Shown here piece by piece: positions 7,667-17,000 of a DNA stretch of 49,947 nt. Within the stretch, counting starts at the first letter, position 1. Each line of letters starts with the position of its first letter. The DNA is from Rhodoferax sp. OV413 (GTDB lineage: Bacteria > Pseudomonadota > Gammaproteobacteria > Burkholderiales > Burkholderiaceae_C). The stretch is from assembly GCA_945861785.1 (NCBI GenBank), contig CAMAWD010000041.1, forward strand, positions 1-49,947, given 5' to 3'. The position numbers and the translations under genes are program-made. Under the pieces are notes generated by a model. It ran no database searches. It saw only the letters and a program-made list of their open reading frames with translations, and was not told the origin of the DNA.

Positions 7667-9415
7667 ATGGCCACTGCCGCTACTTCGACGCCTGAGGCAG
7701 CACGCCCCGCGCCCGGACGCCCTGAAAAATTGCGCCTTGGGGACGTGCTGGTCCAGCAGAGGCTGATTTCCCAGGAGCAACTCCAGCAGACGCTGGAGCT
7801 TGTGCGCCAGACCGGCAAGAAGACCGGGCGCCTGCTGATCGAAAGCGGCGTGATCACCGAAGAACTGCTGGCCAACGGCCTGGCCCGGCAACTGCGAATC
7901 CCATTCGTCAATCTCAAGACCTTCCCGTTCCGCGCCGACGTCGTCAAGCTGCTGCCTGAGTCGGCTGCGCGCCGGTTTCGTGCCGTGGTGCTGGAAGACA
8001 AGGGCGATTCGCTGCTGGTGGCACTGGCCGATCCGCTCGATCTGGCCGCATTCGACGAACTCACCCGCTTGCTCAAGCGCAACATCGGTATTGCAGCGGT
8101 GCCCGAAAGCCAGGTGCCACTGGCACTTGACCGCCTGTACCGCCGCACCGAGGAAATCAGCGGCCTGGCCCGGGCCCTGGAAAAAGACCTTGGCGACGCG
8201 GTCGACTTTGGCGAACTCACAGCCACGGTCGGTCTGGAAGGTGCGCCGGTGGTGCGCCTGCTGCAATCGATGTTCGAGGACGCGATGCAGGTGGGCGCGT
8301 CCGACGTGCACATCGAGCCACAGGAGGCCGGCCTGCATATCCGCGTGCGGGTCGATGGCGTTCTCCAGACGCAGACCGAGGCCGACAAGCGCATCGCTGC
8401 GGCTTTGGCGCAGCGCCTCAAGCTGATGGCTGGCCTGGACATCTCCGAAAAGCGCCTGCCGCAGGACGGCCGCTTCAGCGTGCGCCTGAAAGACACCACG
8501 ATCGACGTGCGCCTGTCCACCTTGCCCACCAACTACGGCGAGTCGGTGGTGATGCGCCTGTTGAACCAGGGCGGTAGCATGCGCCGCCTCGATTCGATCG
8601 GCATGCCACCCGATGTGCTGCGCCGGTTCCGCGAGGTGCTGGGTCGAAGTTCAGGCCTGGTGCTCGTCACGGGCCCGACCGGCTCTGGCAAGACGACCAC
8701 CCTGTATGCGGCGCTGGCCGAGATCAACGCGGCCGAACTCAAAGTGATCACGGTCGAAGACCCGGTCGAATACCGGCTGCCGGGCCTGACCCAGGTGCAG
8801 GTCAATGACAAGATCGAGCTCACCTTTGCCCGCGTACTGCGCGCCTGCCTGCGCCAGGACCCGGATGTAATTCTCGTGGGCGAGATGCGCGACCCCGAAA
8901 CCGCCGAGATCGGCCTGCGCGCGGCCATCACGGGGCACCTGGTGTTGTCCACGTTGCACACCCGGGACGCCATCAGCACGCCGTTTCGCTTGCTCGACAT
9001 GGGCGTGCCGCCGTTCATGGTTGCGACCTCGCTGCAGGCCGTGATTGCCCAGCGCCTGGTGCGCGTGAACTGCGACGTGTGCGCCGAGCCGCATGCCCCC
9101 AGCCCGCAGGAGCAGGCCTGGCTCACTGCGATGCTGCCTGCCGGTGAACAGATCGTGCCCAAGCGCGGCCGCGGCTGCTCGGCGTGCAACGGCACCGGCT
9201 ATACCGGGCGCCAGGGTGTCTATGAATTGCTCGAAATGGACGCCGAAATGACCTCCGCTGCCACGCGCGCCGACCCTGCCGCTTTCATGCGTGCGGGACG
9301 CGAGCGCATGCAGGGCCGCACCATGGCGTTCCACGCGCTGGAGCTGGTGCGCCAGGGCCGCACTTCGGTCGCCGAGGGATTGCGTGTGGGTCAGGACGAC
9401 GACGGAATCGACTGA
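7667..9415 (+). CDS. mshE: MshE-type pilus extension ATPase (GspE/PilB family)
   Basis: The cytoplasmic hexameric motor that powers MSHA pilus assembly, 582 residues. The N-terminal MshEN-type domain shows two copies of the c-di-GMP-binding pattern, at about 23-46 (RLGDVLVQQRLISQEQLQQT) and 52-75 (KTGRLLIESGVITEELLANG). The ATPase core has Walker A GPTGSGKT at 336-343, a Walker B-like PDVILVGEMRD, and the GspE zinc site C469-x2-C472...C504-x2-C507. The stop is 4 nt before mshG. First gene of the pilus locus. c-di-GMP binding is inferred from motif fit. Confidence 0.93.
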   Translation: MATAATSTPEAARPAPGRPEKLRLGDVLVQQRLISQEQLQQTLELVRQTGKKTGRLLIESGVITEELLANGLARQLRIPFVNLKTFPFRADVVKLLPESAARRFRAVVLEDKGDSLLVALADPLDLAAFDELTRLLKRNIGIAAVPESQVPLALDRLYRRTEEISGLARALEKDLGDAVDFGELTATVGLEGAPVVRLLQSMFEDAMQVGASDVHIEPQEAGLHIRVRVDGVLQTQTEADKRIAAALAQRLKLMAGLDISEKRLPQDGRFSVRLKDTTIDVRLSTLPTNYGESVVMRLLNQGGSMRRLDSIGMPPDVLRRFREVLGRSSGLVLVTGPTGSGKTTTLYAALAEINAAELKVITVEDPVEYRLPGLTQVQVNDKIELTFARVLRACLRQDPDVILVGEMRDPETAEIGLRAAITGHLVLSTLHTRDAISTPFRLLDMGVPPFMVATSLQAVIAQRLVRVNCDVCAEPHAPSPQEQAWLTAMLPAGEQIVPKRGRGCSACNGTGYTGRQGVYELLEMDAEMTSAATRADPAAFMRAGRERMQGRTMAFHALELVRQGRTSVAEGLRVGQDDDGID

Positions 9416-9419
9416 CCCG

Positions 9420-10658
9420 ATGGCCACCTACGCTTGGCGGGGCCGCAACGGCCGCGGAGAACTGGTCACCGGGCAACTGGAGGCCGTGGGTGAGGGGGCG
9501 GTGGCCGACCAGCTGGTGTCGATGGGTGTGGCTCCAGTGCACATTGCGGTATCTGCCGAGGCCGCCGTTTCCGGGGGTGCCGAGGCCTGGTGGGCCAAAC
9601 TCAACCGCAAGCCGGTTTCGGTGGAGGACATCCTGGTGTTCTCGCGCCAGATGTACACCCTGAGCAAGGCTGGCGTGCCTATCCTTCGGGCGTTTGCGGG
9701 CCTGCAGGCCTCGGCCGTCAAACCCGCGATGGTCGAGTTGCTGCAGGACATCCGCGCCAGCCTCGACCAGGGGCGGGAACTCTCGGTGGCCTTGCAGCGC
9801 CATGTCGCCATCTTTGGTTCCTTTTACGTGTCGATGATCCGCGTCGGCGAGATGACCGGGCGCCTGACCGAGGTGTTCCTGCGCCTCAACGAACACATGG
9901 AGTTCGAGCGCGATGTGCGCGAGCGCATCAAGCAGGCCATGCGTTACCCGAGCTTCGTCATCATCGCGATGGTGATCGCGCTGGTGGTCATCAACGTGTT
10001 TGTCCTCCCGGTTTTTGCCAGGGTGTTCGCCGGTTTCAATGCGGAACTCCCGCTCATCACACGCGGCCTGCTGGGGTTTTCGACCTGGATGGTCGCGTGG
10101 TGGCATGTCCTGCTGGCCGCTTTGATCGCTGCGGCGGTTGCGTTGCGGGGCTACCTGCGAACGCCCGAAGGCCGCTACCGCTGGGACAGCCGCAAGCTGC
10201 GCCTGCCGATCATCGGCGATATCATTCTGAAGGCCACGCTGGCCCGCTTTTCCCGCAGCTTTGCATTGTCCAGCCAGAGCGGCGTACCGCTGGTGCAGGC
10301 CCTGACCGTGGTGGCGCAGACGGTGGACAACGCCTACATCGGCAGCCGCATCGAGCAGATGCGTGACGGTATCGAGCGCGGCGAGAGCATCTCGCGCTGT
10401 GCCGCGGCCACCGGCGTGTTCACACCGGTCGTGTTGCAGATGATTGCGGTGGGCGAGGAAACCGGCGAACTCGACAGCCTGCTGTTCGAGATCGCGGGCA
10501 TGTACGAACGCGAGACCGACTACAACATCAAGGGCATGTCCGCGGCCATCGAGCCGATCCTGTTGTCCGTCATTGCGGCGCTGGTGCTGGTTCTGGCCTT
10601 GGGCGTGTTCCTGCCCTTGTGGAGCATGGGCCAGGCCGCGATGGGCCGGTCCGGCTGA
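9420..10658 (+). CDS. mshG: MshG inner-membrane platform protein (GspF/PilC family)
   Basis: 412 residues from ATG 9420 (MATYAWRGRNGRGELVTGQL), the family-typical start. Two T2SF domains are present (about 70-190 and 275-400), with three membrane spans (near 175-200, 225-250 and at the C-terminus, IAALVLVLALGVFLPLWSM). It sits at the base of the pilus, couples the MshE motor to pilin extraction, and is encoded 4 nt after mshE. The reading frame is open further 5', but that part overlaps mshE and is not coding. Confidence 0.93.
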   Translation: MATYAWRGRNGRGELVTGQLEAVGEGAVADQLVSMGVAPVHIAVSAEAAVSGGAEAWWAKLNRKPVSVEDILVFSRQMYTLSKAGVPILRAFAGLQASAVKPAMVELLQDIRASLDQGRELSVALQRHVAIFGSFYVSMIRVGEMTGRLTEVFLRLNEHMEFERDVRERIKQAMRYPSFVIIAMVIALVVINVFVLPVFARVFAGFNAELPLITRGLLGFSTWMVAWWHVLLAALIAAAVALRGYLRTPEGRYRWDSRKLRLPIIGDIILKATLARFSRSFALSSQSGVPLVQALTVVAQTVDNAYIGSRIEQMRDGIERGESISRCAAATGVFTPVVLQMIAVGEETGELDSLLFEIAGMYERETDYNIKGMSAAIEPILLSVIAALVLVLALGVFLPLWSMGQAAMGRSG

Positions 10659-10660
10659 GC

Positions 10661-11170
10661 GTGGCAAGCACAGGCACCCCTGCCTGGCGTGAGGCGACGC
10701 GTGCGCGCAGCCGTTTCTTCGAATGGGGCCTGATGGCGGGGCTGGTCCTTGTCGTCCTGCTGACCTTCATGCACCAGGCGCAGCAGGTGCAGGGGCAGGC
10801 CGAACTCGCAGCCATCAAGCGGACACTCGGCGCGTTGCGCACTGCCGCGGTGATGGACGACCTGCAGGCCAGGCTGCACGGCCGATCTGGTCCGCCTGGC
10901 GCCAACCCCTTCGATTTGTTGCAGCTCCGTCCGGAGAACTACCTCGGCCCACTCGGCGCGGCGCAGGCGGCGACCGTGCGGCCGGGCAGTTGGTGGTTCG
11001 ACCCCCAATGCAGCTGCGTGGTGTACGCACCCCTGGAAACGCGTTGGCTGGCCGGCAGCACAGGAGGCACAGGCGGCACAGGGTTGCGATTTCGCGTAGT
11101 CACCGGTGAAGGCCCGCTGCAATTGGCCGCGCTGGGGACCTATCTCTGGCAAGGCCAACGTGTCGACTGA
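10661..11170 (+). CDS. mshF: MshF-like single-span pilus protein
   Basis: 169 residues from a GTG start 2 nt after the mshG stop (VASTGTPAWREATRARSRFF). It has one N-terminal span (GLMAGLVLVVLLTFM, about 26-40) followed by an amphipathic helix, giving a pilin-like shape but without a G-F-T-L-I-E prepilin cleavage site. The C-terminal part has CSC and a Gly/Thr-rich loop. The position between mshG and the pilin genes is that of mshF in Vibrio/Shewanella MSHA loci, whose role is poorly known. The symbol is assigned mainly by position. A strong hairpin follows, closing this three-gene unit. Confidence 0.7.
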   Translation: MASTGTPAWREATRARSRFFEWGLMAGLVLVVLLTFMHQAQQVQGQAELAAIKRTLGALRTAAVMDDLQARLHGRSGPPGANPFDLLQLRPENYLGPLGAAQAATVRPGSWWFDPQCSCVVYAPLETRWLAGSTGGTGGTGLRFRVVTGEGPLQLAALGTYLWQGQRVD

Positions 11171-11218
11171 CGTGGGCTGATGCACTTTGTCAACAAACAC
11201 AGTGAAACTGTGGCGTAT

Positions 11219-11243
11219 GTCCGGATTCCTGATTCGGACTTTT
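11219..11243 (+). terminator. hairpin terminator between mshF and mshA
   Basis: Bases 11219-11227 pair with 11231-11239 (GTCCGGATT / GATTCGGAC, 9 pairs with two G-T wobbles) around a 3-nt loop, followed by TTTT. It separates the motor genes from the pilin genes and would let mshA be expressed independently. Confidence 0.6.
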
Positions 11244-11283
11244 CCGGATCGGTCCCAACTCGCTGCATGATCCGATGTGGAAA

Positions 11284-11289
11284 TATAGT
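11284..11289 (+). promoter_or_regulatory. possible -10 box for mshA
   Basis: TATAGT lies in GGAAATATAGTGC about 35 nt before the mshA ATG and after the preceding hairpin. The -35 match is weak. No sigma-54 GG-N10-GC element was recognised by eye, although many type IV pilin genes use one. Confidence 0.35.
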
Positions 11290-11322
11290 GCTTTTTTATT
11301 TGATCGGGATGGGACTATTTAT

Positions 11323-11748
11323 ATGAAACAGAAACAACGCGGCTTTACCTTGATCGAACTGGTGATGGTGATCGTCATCCTCGGTGTACTGGCGGCCGTC
11401 GCGATTCCGAAGTTCGTCGATCTGAAAACCGACGCCTACCTGGCCTCGGCCAAGGGTTATGCCGGGGCACTGTCTTCTGCCAATGCCATCAACTATGCCG
11501 GTTGTCAGGCCAAGGGCGGGGTGGTAACCGCCAATGTTTGTGTGCTGGTGAACAGCTGCGCCGACCTTGGTACGTTGCTGCAGCCTTCGCTCACGATGGC
11601 CGTCAAGCCAGACCCCACGGTGGCCGGCACGGCCTACGTCGCCCTTGACACCGCAACCACAGCCGTTGGCATCACCTGCACGGTGGTGGTGGGTGATGGA
11701 ACGACCGCCGGGCAGATCGCCACCTACACCGCCACGACGGCGCCCTGA
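11323..11748 (+). CDS. mshA: MSHA major pilin (type IVb-like prepilin)
   Basis: 141-residue prepilin from ATG 11323. The leader is MKQKQRG, with cleavage before FTLIELVMVIVILGVLAAV, mature F1 and E5, followed by a hydrophobic alpha-1 helix and the conserved AIPKFVDL. Four cysteines (NYAGCQAK, NVCVLVNSC and ITCTVV) could form disulphides in the globular head. The Thr/Ala/Val-rich C-terminal half is typical of a major pilin. The hairpin and possible promoter upstream fit high independent expression. It is the only pilin of the A/B type here; a separate mshB is absent. Confidence 0.9.
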   Translation: MKQKQRGFTLIELVMVIVILGVLAAVAIPKFVDLKTDAYLASAKGYAGALSSANAINYAGCQAKGGVVTANVCVLVNSCADLGTLLQPSLTMAVKPDPTVAGTAYVALDTATTAVGITCTVVVGDGTTAGQIATYTATTAP

Positions 11749-11760
11749 GTTTTTTCGGCC

Positions 11761-12309
11761 ATGACTGCGGGGGCCGGCATGCGCCGCTCTTCGCGAAGGG
11801 CGGCGCGCAGCCGGGTGACGTGGCCGTGGCTTGCAAGGCCTGCCGGGCCGGCATGCCCGAACGGCTTTACCCTGGTCGAACTGGTTGTCGTGATGGTGTT
11901 GGCGGCTGTGCTTGCGATCTTTGCAGTGCCGCGTTTCATCAGCATGTCAGACTTCAATGCACGCGGCTTTCACGACGAAACCCTGGCCCTGATGCGTTAC
12001 GCCCAAAAAACCGCGATTGCCCAGCGGCGCACGGTGTGCGTTGTATTTGCTCCGGATTCAGCCACCTTGGGCCTGGATGCCGACCAGAACAGTGCCACAG
12101 GGACAAACGGTTGCGAAGCCAGCGTTGCAGGGCCGCGAGGCGACAACCCAGGGCGGGTTGCGGCGCGCTCACCCGTGGTGTATGCCACGACGCCGACCGC
12201 CGTCATATTCGACGCTCTGGGACAACCGGGTGCTGGCCAGACCATCCAGGTGCTCGGCGCGGCCCAGCAGATTGTCATTGAAGCAGTCACCGGGTATGTC
12301 CATCAATAG
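11761..12309 (+). CDS. mshC: MSHA minor pilin MshC
   Basis: 182 residues from ATG 11761. Prepilin motif G35^FTLVELVVVMVLAAV, followed by the GspH-like helix and VPRFISMSDFNARGFHDETL, which places it as MshC. The leader is unusually long and basic (35 residues; 29 if the ATG at 11779 is used, shorter from a GTG at 11815), so the start is uncertain. There is one Cys pair in the head (C65-like TVCVVF and NGCEAS). It begins 12 nt after mshA and overlaps mshD by 14 nt. Expected in the pilus tip/initiation complex with MshD, O and P. Confidence 0.85.
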   Translation: MTAGAGMRRSSRRAARSRVTWPWLARPAGPACPNGFTLVELVVVMVLAAVLAIFAVPRFISMSDFNARGFHDETLALMRYAQKTAIAQRRTVCVVFAPDSATLGLDADQNSATGTNGCEASVAGPRGDNPGRVAARSPVVYATTPTAVIFDALGQPGAGQTIQVLGAAQQIVIEAVTGYVHQ

Positions 12310-12745
12310 GCTTGCAAAGCGTGTTGCTGGCTTCTCGCTGATCGAGTTGGTGTTTTTCATCGTCGTGGTGTCGGTCGGCCTGGCCGGGGTGCTCAGTGTT
12401 TCCGACGTCAGCGTGCGCTCGAGCGCCGACCCGATGGTGCGCAAACAGGTAATCGCTCTGGCAGAGTCCCTCCTGGAGGAAATACTGCAAAAGGATTTTT
12501 CCGACCCGGATGGGGTCGACGGCGAGACCACCCGGGCGACCTTCGACAACGTGGCGGACTACAACGGCAAGACGCAGGTGATTTTCACGGACTGGCCAGC
12601 CGGACTGAGCGGCTACCAGGTTGCGATCGTGGTCACCGATACCACGATAGGCAGTGGCACTACTGCCTCGGCCAAGAGGGTGACTGTCACCGTGACCGGG
12701 GGCTCCAATGCCATCTCGATGACCGGTTACCGGACAAACTACTGA
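12296..12745 (+). CDS. mshD: MSHA minor pilin MshD
   Basis: 149 residues from ATG 12296, which overlaps the mshC end by 14 nt. The frame is open upstream, but only inside mshC. The leader MSINRLAKRVAG is followed by cleavage before FSLIELVFFIVVVSVGLAGV. The remainder has the GspI/PilV-like SLLEEILQKDFSDPDG segment and a Thr-rich beta domain. Expected to act with MshC, O and P as a priming complex for assembly (family knowledge). Confidence 0.88.
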   Translation: MSINRLAKRVAGFSLIELVFFIVVVSVGLAGVLSVSDVSVRSSADPMVRKQVIALAESLLEEILQKDFSDPDGVDGETTRATFDNVADYNGKTQVIFTDWPAGLSGYQVAIVVTDTTIGSGTTASAKRVTVTVTGGSNAISMTGYRTNY

Positions 12746-12747
12746 CG

Positions 12748-13578
12748 ATGGTCAACTCGCCAACTTCTGGCCGCCAGGGCGGTTTCACGCTGATCGAGAT
12801 GGTGATTGTCATCACGCTGATGGGCATCGTGGGTGCGATGGTCGCAGTGTTCATGAAAAAGCCGATCGATGCCTATGTCAGCACCGGCCGACGCGCCGGG
12901 CTGGCAGACGTGGCCGACACCGCCACCCGGCGCATGGCGAGGGACATCCGGGGCGCCCTGCCCAACAGCCTGCGTGCCGCCAGCAACCAGTGCATCGAGT
13001 TCATTCCCACCAAGGCGGGGGGCCGCTACCGCGCAGACACCAGCAGCACCGGCACGGGTGACATCCTGGACTTCACCACCGCCGACACCAGTTTCGATGT
13101 GTTCGCCAATTTGGGCGCGTTGCCGGCAAGCCAGCAGCCGGCGGCCGGCGACCTGCTGGTGGTGTACAACCTGGGCATCACGGGCTCCGACGCCTACAAC
13201 CTGGACAATGTGGCCACCATCACTGCAGTGACCATTGCCAGCCCGGTCAGCAGCATCAGCATCAGCGCCAAGCAGTTCCCGCTCGCCTCCGGCAGCAACC
13301 GGTTCCAGGTGGTCCCTGCGGCCGAAAAAGTTGTGTCGTATGCCTGCAGCGGTGGCAAGTTGTACCGTTTTGCCAACTACGCCTATTCCGCCAGCAGCAG
13401 TTGCCAAGCCCCTGCCGCAGCAACGCCGGTGATGGCGTCCGGCCTGAGCAGCTGCAATTTCGTGTACGACGGCTCCGATCTTCAGCGCAATGCGCTGGTG
13501 CAGTTGTCGTTTGTGTTCTCCGATTCCGGTGAATCCGTGAGCCTCTACCACGAAGTTCATGTGAGCAATACGCCATGA
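12748..13578 (+). CDS. mshO: MSHA minor pilin MshO (GspJ/PilW-like)
   Basis: 276 residues from ATG 12748, 2 nt after mshD. Prepilin motif MVNSPTSGRQGG^FTLIEMV with a hydrophobic helix, then KPIDAYVSTGRRAGLADVAD and RRMARDIRGALPNSLR, typical of MshO. It is a large minor pilin. Its end overlaps mshP by 4 nt (ATGA), so the two are probably translationally coupled. Confidence 0.9.
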   Translation: MVNSPTSGRQGGFTLIEMVIVITLMGIVGAMVAVFMKKPIDAYVSTGRRAGLADVADTATRRMARDIRGALPNSLRAASNQCIEFIPTKAGGRYRADTSSTGTGDILDFTTADTSFDVFANLGALPASQQPAAGDLLVVYNLGITGSDAYNLDNVATITAVTIASPVSSISISAKQFPLASGSNRFQVVPAAEKVVSYACSGGKLYRFANYAYSASSSCQAPAAATPVMASGLSSCNFVYDGSDLQRNALVQLSFVFSDSGESVSLYHEVHVSNTP

Positions 13579-14057
13579 GCGCAGCGCCGGTCCGCCCACA
13601 AGCAAACTCGCACCGCCCGGCGCAATGCGTACGTGCACCTGCGTCCGTGCGCTTGCACCGCTTCGGATTTGTGCAACGCGGCTTTGCCGCCATGGCGGCA
13701 GTGTTTGTGTTGGTGTTGCTGGCCGGTCTGGGGGCATTCCTGCTCACCCTTTCCAACACCCAGCAGGTCAATTCGGCGCAGGATCTGCAAGGTTCCCGCG
13801 CCTACTGGGCGGCGCGCGCCGGGCTCGAGTGGGCGGTGGCGCTGACGACGTCCGGGGGGGCCTGCCCGGGAGCGTCAAGCACGTTCAACGTGGATACCGG
13901 CGCAAGCTTTGCATTGACCGTGACCTGCTCGGTGCTGTCCTACAGCGAGGGTGCGGCCACGGTCAAGGTGTTCAGCTTGACTGCGGTCGCCACCCAGGGG
14001 ACGGCTGGCAGTCTGGGCTACGTGGAGCGCAGCCTGTCGGCTTCGCTGGAGAATTGA
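13575..14057 (+). CDS. mshP: MSHA minor pilin-like protein MshP (GspK/PilX-like)
   Basis: 160 residues from ATG 13575, coupled to mshO by ATGA. The N-terminus is long and basic (about 35 residues) before the GFAAMAAVFVLVLLAGLGAF hydrophobic segment. That segment has no canonical E5, as in PilX/GspK-like tip pilins. The following SAQDLQGSRAYWAARAGLEW is characteristic of MshP/PilX. Two Cys residues are in the head. An internal start could shorten the leader. mshQ follows after 2 nt. Confidence 0.82.
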   Translation: MSAAPVRPQANSHRPAQCVRAPASVRLHRFGFVQRGFAAMAAVFVLVLLAGLGAFLLTLSNTQQVNSAQDLQGSRAYWAARAGLEWAVALTTSGGACPGASSTFNVDTGASFALTVTCSVLSYSEGAATVKVFSLTAVATQGTAGSLGYVERSLSASLEN

Positions 14058-14059
14058 GC

Positions 14060-17000
14060 ATGTTCTGGCGCCGTCTGCTCAGCTGCCTCACACTCGCGTG
14101 GATGGCGCTGCACGGGCTGTCGGCAGGGGCCGCCACCGTGACACGCACGCCCACGTCATCGACGGCCGATTGCACGTCGGTGTCCGGCATCGGCACCCGG
14201 AACTGGAGCAATCCGAATCGCGCCTACCGGACCGACAACTCGCTGGCGACCGCCTCGGTGGATGGAACCACGACCGTTTACCTGCGATGCCTGAACTACG
14301 GCTTCAGCATTCCCAGCACGTCGACCATCCTCGGGGTACAGGTGAATGTCAACCGCAAGTCCAACCGTACCAGCAACGGTGGTGCCAAGGACGCCGCAGT
14401 GCGCCTGGTCACGCCGGCTGGCGGCATTGGCGCCACCGACCGCTCGACCGCCACCTTGTACACCACCAGCCTGGTCAATGAGGCCCATGGCACGGCCACC
14501 GACCTGTGGGGCCTGACCACCGCCACGCTGACGCCGGACGTGGTCAACGCCGCCGGCTTCGGCGCCGCCTTCGCGGCGACCAAGGCCAGCAGTTCCGGCT
14601 CCTCGCACACCATGGCGGTCGACCAGATCTCGATCACGGTGGACTACACCGACGACACCACGCCGCCCGTGGTTTCATCGATCACGCGTGGCAGCCTCGC
14701 CACCACGTCCGCGTCCAGCGTGTCATGGACAGTGACGTTCAGCGAGGCCGTGACGGGAGTGAACACCTCGGACTTTTCCCTGGCCGTGGGCAGCGGGCTG
14801 AGCGGCACGTCGATCACGTCGGTTGCCGCGATCAGCACCACGCAGTACACGGTGACCGCCAGTGCCGGCAGTGGCAGTGGCACCCTGGGGCTGAACCTGG
14901 TCGATGACGACTCGGTCCGCGACGTTTCCCCGAACACCAACAAGCTGGGAGGCAATGGCAATGGCAACGGCAATTTCACCGGCGAGGTGTACACCGTCGA
15001 CCGTGTGTCACCCGTGGTGGGCTCCATCAATCGCGTCGCAGCCAGCCCCACGAATGCGGCAAGTGTCTCCTGGACGGTGGTGTTCAACCGCAGTGTCTCA
15101 GGCGTGAATGCCGCCGACTTTGCCTTGGCCCAGGGCGGCGCTGTGAGCGGGGCTGCGCTCGGCGCCGTGGCTGGCAGCGGCACCACCTACACGGTCGCGG
15201 CCAGCACTGGCAGCGGCAGCGGCACCCTGGGACTGAACCTGGTGGACGACGATTCGATCGCCGACAGCGCCACCGGCATCGCGCTCGGCGGCACCGGTGC
15301 CGCCAATGGCAACGCCACGGGTCAGGTCTACAGCGTCGACAAGACTGCCCCCACCGTGACCTCCATCAACCGTACCGACCCGGACCCGACCACCAGTTCC
15401 TTCGTGTTCTGGACCGTGACCTTCAGCGAGGCCGTCGCCAACGTCGACGCCGCTGACTTCCAGTTGGCAGCCACGGGGCTTGCCGGCGCGGTGATCGACT
15501 CGGTCACGGGGAGCGGTGCCACCTGGGCGGTCAAGGCCAACACCGGTTATGGCAGCGGGACACTCGGGCTCAACCTGGTCGACAACGACTCGATCCTGGA
15601 TGTGCCAGGCAATGCCCTGGGTGGCTCGGGCACGGGCAACGGCAACTTCACCGGGCAGGTCTATACCGTGCCGAGCACGCCACCGCTGGCGGCCTGGTCC
15701 ATGGACGAGACCTGGAACGGCACCACCGACGAAGTGGCGGACAGTCAGGGCAGCTTTCCGGGAACGGCCCAGAACGGGGCCATCACCACCACCTCCGGCG
15801 CTCCCTCGTGCCGTTTCGGCGTGTTCGACAACGGGAGCTCCATCACCCGCGGCCACATCCTGCTGCCGGGATTCCCCGACCTTTCTTCCGATTTCACCGT
15901 CACGGCGTGGATCCGCACCACCAACAACACCATCGCCGGGCAGCGGGTCTTTGTCGACGATGCCACCAGCGGAGGTTACGGCATCAGCCTGGGCGATGCC
16001 GGAACTGGGGCGCTGCGGTTTTTCGCGCGCGGTTCGTCCACCGTCATCCTGGACACCCCGAACGTGATCGCCAACAACACCTGGTATTTTGTGGCAGGTG
16101 TGGCTGACATCACCAATGGCACGCGCCGCCTGTATGTGTTCAGTGCTTCCGGCGCGCTGCTCTCCGCAGTGAGCACGGCGTCCACGGGTTGGACCACCAC
16201 CGACCCCGGAGATGCGTCGATCGGTGGCGAAGTCAACGCCTCCGCGGAATCGCCCGCAAGTTTTCACTTGCGCGGCAATATCGATGACGTCAAGGTGTTC
16301 GACAAGGTGCTGGCGCAATCGGCCCTGGCCGCCCTGCTGGCGCAAAGCAACACCTGCTTCAACGCCGCAGCGGTGGACCACTACGAGCTGAGCCTGCCCA
16401 CCGGCAGCCTGTCTTGCAGCGCGTCGACGGTGACGGTGACCGCCTGCGCCGACGCCACCAGCCCCTGCACCAACAGGGCGACGACGCTCAACGGTCAGAC
16501 GGCCACCCTTGGCACCACCGGGGCGACGCTGGCGGCCACGACCGTCACCTTCGACGCCACCGGGCAGGCCAGCACCAGCCTGAGCTATCCGGCCGCTGCC
16601 AATGGCACGGCGGTGAGCGTGGCCCTTTCTGGCGAGCAGACCACGGCCACCAATGCGCGCAAATGCTGCCCGGATGGTGTCAGCTGCGCGGCGGCGAACA
16701 GTTGCTCCACCACGTTCAATAGCGCCGGGTTCATCTTTGCTGCGAGCGCCAATGGTGCGTCGGCGACCCTGCCCACCCAGACAGCCGGTAGCGCCTCAAG
16801 CACCTACTACCTGCGAGCGGTCAAGACCAGCACCACCACCCAGGTCTGCGTAGCGGCGCTCACCGGCTCCACCACCGTGAACTGGGCGGCCCAATGCAAC
16901 AACCCGACCACCTGCGCAGTGGCCAACGCCATGACAGTCACCGGCAGCAGCGCGGCCGCGATCGCCGGCAACCCGAATTCGGGCGTCACCGCCACCACGG

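Noticed and set aside
9285-10667. 460-codon antisense frame over mshG
   Set aside because: His/Gln/Gly-rich composition typical of the reverse of GC-rich coding sequence; mshG itself is a strong family match.
15098-16381. 427-codon antisense frame under mshQ
   Set aside because: Gly/Val/Asp-rich shadow of the Thr/Ser-rich repeats; no motif, ribosome site or start context.
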